The position numbers and the translations under genes were made by a program. DNA of 64,000 nucleotides from Baylisascaris procyonis (taxonomy: Eukaryota; Nematoda; Chromadorea; Rhabditida; Ascarididae): contig JAZARR010000174.1 of NCBI GenBank assembly GCA_037389465.1, forward strand, positions 124,001-188,000. The letters run 5' to 3'. The notes under the pieces were generated by a model. The model saw nothing but the letters and a program-made list of their open reading frames with translations. It did not search any database and was not told the origin of the DNA. How positions within the stretch are numbered: the stretch's first letter is position 1; every line of letters begins with the position of its first letter. This document shows, piece after piece, positions 27,001-37,251 of the stretch.

Positions 27001-30000
27001 GGGGGATATTTCCTTGACGGTTTCATTCGATCACCACGGTCCTTCACTTTCCGGCATAGAACGCATATATAGGACTTCACATCATTGTTCCCATAAGGCC
27101 ATTTTTCGATCCATTCGGAGACTCGACCCGGAAAACGTATACTGTTGAACAGGATTATCGAGTTACGATTGTGATTTGAAATAGCTTCGTATACAACTGG
27201 ACCGTAATCGATTCCTTCTGAATTGTTTGAATGAGTCGGCACCGACTGATCCTCCAGGCCAACTGAAGACTGAAATTACTACACGTGGCTATACTAGGAA
27301 ATTGAACTATGTATGAACTATATTCACAGCTTTTGACTTGAAATAGCCGCGATTGCGAGACGGGATCGTCATAGAATGTGACGAATCTCCGTAATCGAGA
27401 AAAAATCACTATTCAAGAAATCGTATACAAAAGCACCAGAACGAAATCAAGAAATTTAATGCCAAAGTACCCCAGGAATTGTATCATAAAACGCTGCAAA
27501 CGAAACTGAATGTGCGTCTAAACTCCATCAACAGACATCACATCTTCCTTTATGTACTTGACACTTCAGAAAACAACGTGTTTCAAAAAAATCAACATAA
27601 GAAGGAAACCCATTGCAATTTCAGCTGACTAAGTCGTTTACAGTCGATCAGATTATCCAAAAAAAGACGGCCATCTACAGCAAAAGACTGATGATAATAT
27701 CAATTTCAATATTACAAATATTTTCTTATTTGTGCTCTGTATCTACCTCATGTCCCTTCACATATTGTTTTCACATTCACATCTCAAAAAATGAACATTT
27801 TGAACAGATCCCCAGCCTAAAACAAAGTGAAATGCCAGTTAACTTCGCTTAGAAAAATGCTCGGTTCTTACTTACCAAAGCTTGCATCGAAGAATAAGAT
27901 TCGCCGTCCGTACGTGAGGAACTGGCTTCTGATGATTCAATGCCGCTTTCCGCCTCGCCAATTATCTAAGTTACAGCGGAAGATTATTTTCTACGCCATA
28001 AAACTATTGAACATTACAAGTAAAGACTCAAACACGCTAAGGAGAGGCAATATCCAATGAAAGAGTAGGAAATACACTCCGTGACATAGGGCGACGCATT
28101 TTCTGCCAATCTGATAATCGAACAACTTGCCGTTTTCCCGTGTATAACTGTGGGGAGTTGCAAGGAGTAAAAAGGGCCAGACTTGTACTGTTGGCAATTT
28201 AAAAAAATCAACAATAAGTAAGAGAAAACTGCAAGGAGGTACCAGATGGAAATGAGTGAATCTTGTCCCCAGTTCCCCATTCTTCTTTGTTAGCTGCTTC
28301 TGCACCATAAATTTGCAATGAATCTTCCGAGTTTAACGTGCTAATAGACCATACAATGAGTTCAGTTTATACCAACATGGAAAAAAGGAGAATGTGCATT
28401 CAAAGATGGAGTTATAGCGTTCACAAGTTTGCTAACGGATGGATTTGGAGTAGCGATGACATCCATTTCATTCGAGAGATGTTCTACTCGCAAATACTAA
28501 GCTTTGCCTACAACTTTATGAAGCCGTTTGCAAGCTCGCTGGTCTCAAGCCCAAGCTTAGGTAAGTCAAGACAATGAACAACAGCTGACGAATTCACAAT
28601 TAACATGAAACAGTTACATATACGCGCTGAATATTAAGCTAGCTGCACCTCAGACTGTGAAGATGCACTAAGCTCAAGAACAAACTTCTCGAATGTAACG
28701 AGGATATACAGCTATTTAAACCTTAGTCCTTCAATAAGAAAAGGTCTTTTGTCCACTAACCGAACGAAAACCTGATATTCAAAAATTCACCTCTCCTAAT
28801 GATTACTGAAAAGTACTTTCAAGAATAAAAAACATCGATGTAGATGTCAAGCAGAGTGATTAAGGCTTAGAGAAAAATGATGTAGGCAGTGTCAAAGGGT
28901 CGAGAAGTACCGCATACTGTCTCTTTTCTGATAGATCGTGAGCAAAATGCTTAATATTGGAAAATATGCACAGAGCAGTTGTAGCAAGAGGTCGGGTAGG
29001 AAACAGTAATTCCGAAAAATCAACCTCGTGCATCTGATGAATATCTGATGATTCTCCAACATCAAGTGATTCATGATCGCACAAATGCTCCTCTAATTGC
29101 TTTACATCATTTGTTATAAAACTGCAGCCGACGATCGAACATTGATATCCTGAGCGCAACTTCCCTATGGTTGGCTGGGCAACACTCCGTTTCAACGGCA
29201 CCCTTCGAGTATTGCTTCTAACGGATTCAACCTGCAGCTAGTATCCATAATAATACTAAACAAAATGGTGTCGTTCATAGGAAACTGCTATATTCCTTAG
29301 TATCCACAAAAAAAAGAAAGGAAGAAGGATTTAAATATTTTGTTTCACAATTAAGAGTTCATTCAATGAACCTATTTCCTCCACAGCCGAATTTAATATT
29401 TTTTCCGAAAATATTCACCGACACGACATCCAAATAAAATTATCGTTGTGCATTGAGATAACCAGAGTGAATCAATTCACTAGAGTGAGGTTAAAAAATT
29501 CAACGCAGCTGAAATCAATTTGTTAAGGTTTCAATTCAAGCGTATGCCACAATGTATATTTCTTTTGCTTCTCATTGTTGCATGGAAAAAATAAATAAAA
29601 ACCATTGACTGTTCACCGAAATCGAAAAAGTTATATGAAAAACGCGAATAAACATTTAAGAAATGCAACCATTTTATCAAAGAAATTTTGACGTTTCCTT
29701 TGCTTTTCTCTATACTGCGAACGTGATTTTGCAGTTATATGACTGCATTTTTTGTTGGCTCTCACTTACCTTTCCACCGTTTATCTCATTATGCAATGCG
29801 ACAGTGAAGTTCGAATTATTTAACTTCGATGCTTTCACAGGAAACATATAATTGCAATTCCATTCTCGGATGCCATGTGCCATAATCGGCGTATTTAAGC
29901 TGACAGTGCCTAAGGAATTATATGGAACCCTGCGGTAGGAAGATTCAAGCGAACGTGGGAGAATAGGTTCCGGTCGTGTCGCTCACCGCTGTGGTCTCCT

Positions 30001-33000
30001 CACTTCTCCACGCCACCTTCGACTCCTCTTCGGAGTCGAATGGGGGTGAGGAGGCCACAGTGGTGAGCGACCATGACGAGAACCTCCAATTCACATCACA
30101 ATTAAAATTAAATTACTAACCTCAGTGACCGGCTGGATGTTATCATCATCGAGCAGCTCATGCTTATCGATACTAAAGCAACAGCTCAATGAAGAATCTC
30201 GACTTGGTGAGTTGGATTCATCTCTGCTTCGATATGAGCCTTCAGAATTCTCATCTGTGTCTTTATTAACGAAAAACATTCCACCACCCATTACCTTCTT
30301 CTTCATCTTAGGCCTTGCTTTCACATTCGCATTCTTTGCCGCTGATGACCTGAAAATCGATCATCAAAACGGATGTGTCGTGGATGGGAGGAAGGTGTTA
30401 AGTGAAGAGATGACCCTAAGAAACGAAAGCTGCAGATGAACATTTGAAAATTAACATCTTCCGATAACTAAAATTTTCAAAAATCTATTAAAACATCTAA
30501 AGTCTCTTTTTAGTAAAATCTCAAGAAGAAGGATCTTATTCCCTTTCCGATTGCGCCTTTTAGCTAATTCGACGTAAAACATTCAACACTAAATAAGCTT
30601 CAAGAATACAATTAGACTACAAAATAAAAGAGAATCGCAACTCTGTAGAAAGATTGGAAACTAATGAAAAGTTAAGTAAAAAGAAGTGGCAATTGCCCCG
30701 CACCAAAAAGAGGTATAAACCTCCGAAATGAACCACTCTTATGGAAAATGCACTAAATTTTCGACAGTACTTTTCAAATAGCGAATGCAGTTAATACGGA
30801 CAGAAATACACGTCTTACCTCCGTCTTAAAACCTCATTCTGATCCGCAAGACGATTGTTTGCAAAATCGCAGATATGTGGTGGATTTGGATAGTCTGGAT
30901 CCACCATGAAACGACCATTGCGTACGACGACACCCGCAGGTGGACCACATTCAATGGGTGGATTGCTGCGGCGATTTTTCTCTTTCAGTCGTCGGCAAAG
31001 CACACAAGTGTAACGCGTCGACGCATCGCCTTTTGTGCCATTCTGTGCCCATTGGGAGATTTTGTTTGGATAGCGTCTGCTTTTGAATAAGATCAAAGCG
31101 GAACGTGATTGGGTACCCGGATCGTGATCGAATTTGACGAATCCAAATTCACTGCAGCCATCATACATTCCCTGAAAATGCGCAAACTGCAGTGCGAACA
31201 AGAATGAAATGGCTTGAAAACATGTGATTAGCTCCAATACGGCGATGTGCTCCAACGTGGTGACCTGCTCAAATATTCAACGATGACTGCACAAAGCGAA
31301 AAAGAGATCACCCTAAACTGCAACGATTTCATACTGAAACGTGACGAAACCTTTAGTGGATTTTACCCGTTCGCTCCATAAAGAAAGGAAATGGAAGTGT
31401 AAATTATTTGTTGCAATCCGATTATGTATAGGATTCTTGCGATACTGATGAACGAGGCGATGTAGTATCTCCAAAATCAAACAACGTGCGTCTTTTATAG
31501 AACCTTTAAACCGAAGATCATCCAAATCTACGACAATGGCAATAACTGAGATGCAAAGAGATGGGTGGGAATGCACCCCAGTGAAATTACGACCACAGAA
31601 ATAAAGACCCAATAGTTTTAGAATTAAAAAATAGCCCTAACATAGACCTCTGAGAGGGACTCCCCAAGTTAGAGTGCCGACCGCATGCTCTAGTTTCATG
31701 GTTTTGGTTCAGCTCTAGTTTCATGGTTTTCTCTTCTTTATTGAGTACATTCCTACGTTACATTTTGTCTTCAAATAAAGATTGTTGGTCAACTTAGCAT
31801 CCGTTCTTTTGTTATGAGGTGAATACAAGCCTCTTTTTTTAAAACAAAAAGCGAGGCCTCGTTTTACCATCCACCATATTGTATTCTGCAATAGTGAGTC
31901 TAAAAACTAGCTTGCTTGCTTTGAAATCTTTTTCAGCTTCAACAGTTGTCTCCTTTGACAACCACACATTAAGGTGGCTCGCCTAATGTCCATCAAACTT
32001 CCCCTTTATTAGTGCCAAACAATTGAATATTAAAATGCTCTCTTCGAAATATTTTTTGAAGGTTCACTATTTCTCGAATGATTTGCAGCACCTTTTCCAA
32101 TATTCTCACTCAGTCTTTTTTTAAACTTCCCAAAATTGAATTTTTTGTGTTATCCGAATTGATGAAAGATTCATGTCAGCCAGTAAAATAACCACTCCAA
32201 TACGTATTATTACCATGGCCACAAATATACCCATGCGTTGAAGGCAATCTTATAAGACGCAACTGCGTATCAAAGAAATGCCCATCTCTTCCATAGACCT
32301 AACTGATATTTTTACTAATTAATGTTTTCAATGCACCACTAGGAGTAGTGATATCTCAGATAAATCAACGATAATACACATGAATATGTTTCACTGGTAG
32401 AGGGGATTTGTTAGAAAACAAACTTGGCTTACAGGTGGTGGTTCAGCTTCACCATCAGCCGCTTTATGCTTTTCGGAGATGTGCACGTCAATCATCGCAG
32501 TCACGCATGTCATGAAGCTACATCCCACAATCGGACACTCGTAGATTTTGCGTGGCGCACTGTTATCCGAAATCAACTTGCGACGACTCGCCAAAAGTGA
32601 TCTGGCCACTGTCGAAGCACCGAATGTATGACAATTTGACCTATCACGTACCAACGTCTCGATGCGAGATAAATCTTCGACGCTGAAATGCTGTCTGCCA
32701 ATCAATCACCAAACAGAATCAAAAGCAAGCCATCCTTGGAATGCAAAAATTATTGTGCTCTCTAATAAATCAATGATGCAAAACCCAAATAAAACTATTT
32801 TAAAGCATAATCGCAATGGTTCCTGTTGAATCCTGCAGTAGGCTTCGCTTTGACATTCGTTAAGAACGAACTGGAAATAAAAAAATGATATTTAAGGAAA
32901 ATAAAAATAGGGCGTTACTTAAGTTCACTTGCAAAATAGCGATATTTCATGCATTTTTATCTACATCAATTTATTGGCAAGCCACTGAAACGGGAAATTT

Positions 33001-34461
33001 AACCAGCGCTGAACATTCATCTTTATTGTCCCTTCACTAAGAAAGCTTCCATACATTAATATTGATATCCGCAATCGACAAGTTGAACGAATCACTTCTA
33101 CAACTCATGATTAACTATTAGGATTTGGGTAATATATTCGTATACCAAGCAATTCCACTATCGACACAAATCCTTTGCAAAAAAATCGTTTCTATGTGAA
33201 GTGAATAGCACGAAACAAAAATTTCACTTGTTTCAAAACGTATAAAATCTATGACATTCACAAACACTTAAGTTCTCATTTAACGGATCTATGCATTACA
33301 ACATTATAGAATGCCATTCCCTGGCGTATATTATATCATAAGGTTTTATGACTGAGCTTATAAATGGATCCTTATTTGAAAATACTATACTTATAATGCG
33401 ACAGAAAAACAAGGGTTTCCACTAATGAGCATAAAACTCAAAAGGTACGAGCTTTTTTACTGACAGGCACTTTATGAGTTTAGCTGATTCGCGGCATCGC
33501 AAAAACGCATTCCCGGCCCTCTCTTTCAGCGCACTTTCCATTTAGAAAACGTCATCTTTTGATGAATATTTACCTCAAGCCTGCATATTTCGGGTCACAT
33601 CGAAATCGGTTGATAATTTCATCAATCTTCTCCTCAGGGGTCATCCCATCCTCGCTGATTTCGGTTCTAGCACGTATCATCGCACGTCGCACCAATACTG
33701 CAGCTCGATCTGACATCGGATTCTCCTCGAATCCACAAATATGAGGTGTAGTCGGATAGTCTGGATGTACCAAAAAACGTCCATCTCTCACGACAATACG
33801 TGCCGCTGTACCGAAGTGCACTGGTGGTACTTCACGACGACCTTTATCCTTCAAAAGTAATGCCCAAATACAATGCTGGAACTTCACGCCGGTCTTTACC
33901 TGAGAGAAATATTACCAAAAATTGTCAGTGAAATCTCTGGCCACAGTTTATCCTACAAAAACGCAATCGAGGTTCGATCTGATATCTCTGCGAATGGAAG
34001 GAAGGAACAGGTGGTGCTGAAAATTTATCTCAGGCTGGGCATTGACGACAACTTTTTAATTTTCAAGAGCATTACGCTTAGTATCAGGACTCTCTCAAAG
34101 TTCTTCTGATGAAGGCTAGCGATGACCTAGATATCCCTAGGAGTGGACACATAGTTGAAAATGAAATGCCTAGAAATAAATAAAGAAGGAAGTGAGCAAA
34201 ACGATAGCAAACCTGAAGCCGCCTGCATAGAACGCATATATAATATTTGATCTCTCGACTCGGATCCGTTCGTAGTGTCCACTCGGAAATTTTGTTCGGA
34301 TACAGCTCACTATTGAATAGAATGACGGAGTTACGACGTAGACTCGACAATTCCTCCCATGTGACGGGTCCATAATCTTCGCCATGCCACGCTTTCAGAT
34401 CCACGTACCTCGACAGTGATGGCGATTTCCACGCCGAATTCACCGCATTTTGCTTATTCAT
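23361..34461 (-). CDS. Tandem FLYWCH-like / C2H2 zinc-module protein
   Basis: Eleven exons join in phase to 907 aa: 34213-34461, 33574-33848, 32433-32682, 30819-31171, 30121-30349, 29025-29231, 27876-27965, 26541-27269, 25110-25214, 24433-24573 and 23361-23456. Three copies of one module are visible: an FNS/FKS..(Y/F)P..(I/V)S.W strand, CVLCR(R/K), an (R/G)(I/V)(V/T)V..GRF(L/M)V core and a closing HIC. Cysteine and histidine positions are 76/79/119/121, 314/317/357/359 and 620/623/663/665, always CxxC, 39 residues, HxC. Two C2H2 fingers (C224, C229, H242, H247; C483, C488, H501, H505) follow modules one and two. The layout resembles FLYWCH fingers of DNA-binding proteins, so a nuclear regulatory role is likely but inferred. 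Residues after 800 form a helical, acidic tail. Weakest junctions: the start of exon two (33848, with 33875 as alternative) and the donor of exon nine (AAG|GTGTCT; otherwise a stop at 25101). Confidence 0.75.
23957..23988 (+). repeat. Tandem duplication of a 17-base unit
   Basis: The unit AAGAAGTAAAGCGGTCC occurs twice in a row immediately before the (AT)n tract, inside the last intron of the zinc-module gene. Confidence 0.85.
23989..24071 (+). repeat. (AT)n microsatellite, about 41 units
   Basis: An uninterrupted AT dinucleotide run of about 83 bases in the last intron of the zinc-module gene. Length is likely polymorphic and prone to assembly error. Confidence 0.97.
25965..25986 (+). repeat. 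C-rich tract in an intron
   Basis: A near-homopolymeric cytosine run in the 1.3-kb intron between exons eight and nine of the zinc-module gene. Confidence 0.75.
29966..30084. repeat. 119-base near-perfect inverted repeat (hairpin)
   Basis: A GC-rich palindrome sits in the AT-rich intron between exons five and six of the zinc-module gene. Outer arms (from GGTTC to CTCCTCAC on the left, GTGAGGAG to GAACC on the right) pair over about 35 bases with few mismatches. An inner perfect stem, TTCGACTCC/GGAGTCGAA, closes a five-base TCTTC loop. About ten bases on the left side are unpaired. It could be a foldback/MITE-type element or a structured RNA. No target-site duplication or protein is visible. 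Confidence 0.85.
32821..32870 (-). pseudogene. Fossil exon in the zinc-module gene
   Basis: In the intron between exons two and three, a good acceptor (TTTCCAG) is followed in the expected phase by SSFLTNVKAKP. This mirrors the start of functional exon five (SSAAKNANVKARP) at the equivalent place in the next repeat unit. No GT donor in the needed phase follows, and the frame runs to a stop. Exon two joins exon three in phase without it, so it appears to be a dead copy left by duplication. Confidence 0.5.
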
Positions 34462-34796
34462 TTTCGATAATAGGAATGATGCTTAAGTGGTTTCAATAAT
34501 TAGTGCAACTGGCGGCTCGATACGATGGTACTCCAACCCTCAAGGAAAAACCTTCTCGGAAAACAGCATACTGGAATAACCGATGACAAGAATAACGCAT
34601 GTGAATTAACATGGCTGGTATAACGAAAACTATGAGCACGACCATTTAAAACTATCATCCAAGTCTGTTCTTCTTTTTCCTTTCTTTTCCTAATTACAAC
34701 CATTTCTTCGGCAGTTTGCCTGTTGTTTCAAAAGCATCGCTGATTATTGCTACTGTCAAATGGTGCAAATGGGGAAATGTGAGAGGCTTAACACGC

Positions 34797-35076
34797 TCAG
34801 CCATCATGAAACAGTTCTAGGCAGTTCGGGAAGGTGTCTAGTTTTTTCAAAGCCTCAGTACAGGATTTACTTCCAACTGTTACAGAGACAAAATGATGAA
34901 TGATGAAGAAATAAGTTATAAAAGTACAAAGCGATACGAGGCTTAAGAATATTAAAATCATTCCGTAGATAACAACTTTAAACACTCAAAAAGTAATCAA
35001 CCAATCACACCGCGAGTACACAACCGCAACAATACTCCATTCACTTACATTGCGAACACTGAACCGAGTCATACAT
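34797..35076 (-). CDS. Possible small single-pass membrane protein
   Basis: Two pieces, 35049-35076 (MYDSVQCSQ) and 34797-34984, join in phase across a 64-bp intron with a consensus donor (CAAT|GTAAGT) to give 71 aa. The acceptor is poor (TTTTTGAG), which is the main weakness. The product would have a hydrophobic helix of about 30 residues (MILIFLSLVSLCTFIT...) followed by a short tail with two cysteines. It lies 335 bases upstream of the zinc-module start on the same strand. No family was recognised. Confidence 0.25.
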
Positions 35077-35439
35077 ACGCCTGCTCGCAATTGCGAAATA
35101 CGGTAGCGAAGAAGGTAAAAGAAAGAAAAAAGGCGGCGATTGTATAGGTTGAATTAAGGATGGAGGTGAAATCGACGAAGCAAATGAAGAGACGCAATTT
35201 AAAAGTCTATACCGAGAATATTTTGATATGTAAGCGAAACGAAACGCATATAGGAGACTCAGAGCTCATAAGCGGAAAAGGATGAGCAATATCTTTATCA
35301 GTTACTTTCCATATCACGTGTAAGGACGAGCCGATCATACCGGGGCACAGTCCTCTGGAAGAGTCGTGAATCGGCCCTTGCTCCTAATAGTGCCTTCTTC
35401 GTCGAGCATCCTTACTTTGTGTATGCTACATAATGAAAA

Positions 35440-36440
35440 CTCGTTTTAGAATCGGCGACAGCCGAAAATAGAAATAAATGCAAAGTGACACATCTTGTTA
35501 CGTTTTTTGTCTGTTCTTTCAACTTTACAGGTCCACACAATAGAACAGTGGATGCAGACGTCGCCAGCAGTAATTGGTGGCGAAGAGTTTATTAGGTCTG
35601 GACAACGATGAGTGAACGGAGCCTCGATATGTCCTAAAATATTCTGAATTTTCTTCAATACGAGAGTGGTAATTAAGGAATAAATGACGATTGGTCTCTT
35701 CGCTTGACAAATCTCTTCCCTCACACCCGTCGGATGCTTTTGGATGAAGACAACATCCCCAACCACAATGTCCACCTGTCGAATGGGTCTGCCATTCCGT
35801 TTTCATGTTATCCATGCAGCACACTCGACCAGCACCCACGACAAATTTGCACGGATTGAGCAGGTTTTTCAACAGTTTTCAAATGTAGAGCTGCAAACCA
35901 ATATGTCAACAGAGCTTTGTATGGATGTTACCTGTCATTTCTATGAACACATTCGAAAGATTTATTTGGGTGCACTAGTGGCCTCGAGTTACTTAGTGAA
36001 CGCCCTCACAATTATTTCTCCATTTCCGAAGTATTACGATGTTGGGCATATCCACACCTATGAGCATCAGTGAGCGAAGGGTTTTCCTTGTTGACTTCAG
36101 GTTATTGGTGACGCTCGGCATGGCTGTTTCGTTCAAGCCGTCGAGTGGTGCTGCTTTCACAGCCTTCTCGATGCACTCGTTTGTTAGCGCGCCATGTGCT
36201 GGGAACAGTGTGTTCATCGCTTTATGAATCGTCTCTCGAATCCTTTGAGTCAATGTCTCGTGTTTCTCGTCGATTTTTGATGTTGTCAGCCTAATGACCA
36301 CCACCCTAATCCTTTCAGTGATCTTCGATGTCATCGTTGCTTGAATCGCCCTCCCGATTGTCGTCTTCTTATGATGTAATTGCTTCCCTGAGTTCGTGCA
36401 TACTGTTTTGCAAAGCTTCAGCTTTTCCATTTACATACTC
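35440..36440 (-). pseudogene. Degenerate retroelement-like fragment (tentative)
   Basis: Less AT-rich than its surroundings. Minus-strand frames at 35993-36430 (145 codons) and 35446-35775 (109 codons) read lysine- and threonine-rich, coding-like text broken by shifts and stops. A neighbouring frame at about 36,440-36,380 reads KAEALQNSMHELREAI before a stop. The second block has a VGDVVFI run like the integrase C-terminal tail of LTR elements. The mosaic of interrupted frames suggests a decayed mobile element. Family assignment is a guess; it does not align by eye with the intact element at 43-50 kb. Confidence 0.25.
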
Positions 36441-36673
36441 AGCTCGTGTTTGAAAAAAAGAGAGTTAACAATATGCATGACGTCATCTGATTAGTGCTGC
36501 TCTCTTTCGTTTTTTCACCATTCGCACTTTCAATCTTTATCACGCCTTTCATGCGTAAAATTCTCGGTTCATATTCAACTGCCATTGCAGAACGGTGGAT
36601 CTTTTGTCTCATGAACTTTGCATAAGTGGGAAATTTGCATACTACAGGAAACAAATTTCTATGTTTGCTTGCA

Positions 36674-36700
36674 GAATTTGTATGTCTTTACACTATATAA
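36674..36700 (+). promoter_or_regulatory. Core promoter of Asn-rich gene 1 (TATA box)
   Basis: An AGAATTTGTAT element is followed by CACTATATAA, with the TATA box 90 bases before the ATG at 36784. The same pair of elements precedes the paralogues at 41,471 and 53,514. Confidence 0.7.
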
Positions 36701-36783
36701 TGGATGAGTGTCACTCACTGGTCAATCCGTTCGCGGAAGATCGATCCGGCAAAGCGCTTGGTTCTTCGCTCTCGTCAAACCCG

Positions 36784-37251
36784 ATGGCGTTCAACAACAG
36801 CAACAATTGGAGCAATAACAGTAGCAACTGGAACAACAACTTCAACAACAACTTGAACAACCTGAACAATCTGAACAACAGTCTGAACAACCTGAGCAAT
36901 CTCAGCAACAGCCTGAGCAATCTGAGCTACAATCTCAGCAACTTGAACAATCTCAATTACAATCTCAGCAACCTCAACAACAACCTCAACAATTTGAATA
37001 ACAATTTGAACAACCTCAGTAATAGCAATAACCGCAATAACAGCAACAATTGGAGCAATAACAACTGGAGCAACAATAATTGGAACAGCAATAACAACAA
37101 CTGGAGCAACAATAATTGGAACAACAATAACAACAATTGGAGCAACAATAATTGGAACAACAATAACAACAATTGGAGCAACAATAATTGGAACAACAAT
37201 AACAACAATTGGAGCAACAGCAACTGGAATAACAATATGAATCAGAATAGG
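36784..37251 (+). CDS. Asn/Leu/Trp-rich low-complexity protein, paralogue 1 (first exon)
   Basis: The start is MAFNNSNNW, chosen because all three paralogues begin MAF at the same distance from a shared TATA box; the frame is open 63 codons further upstream through the promoter. The exon encodes 156 aa, almost all N, S, L and W. Residues about 20-80 have leucines spaced 3 or 4 apart in an Asn/Ser background. Residues about 85-150 have tryptophans spaced alternately 5 and 7 apart, encoded by a 36-bp tandem repeat. No signal peptide or charged domain is present. The frame meets a donor after NMNQNR (AGG|GTAAGC); without splicing it would stop at 37,305 after a tail unlike the paralogues. The second exon was not found; an acceptor at 37,391-37,396 is possible. 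Function unknown; prion-like Q/N-rich proteins are the nearest compositional comparison. Confidence 0.65.
37063..37233 (+). repeat. 36-bp coding minisatellite
   Basis: A 36-base unit beginning TGGAGCAACAATAATTGG is repeated about 4.5 times in the Trp-rich half of paralogue 1, giving the 12-residue period WxxxxWxxxxxx. The middle units are nearly identical, so recent slippage or gene conversion is likely. Confidence 0.85.
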
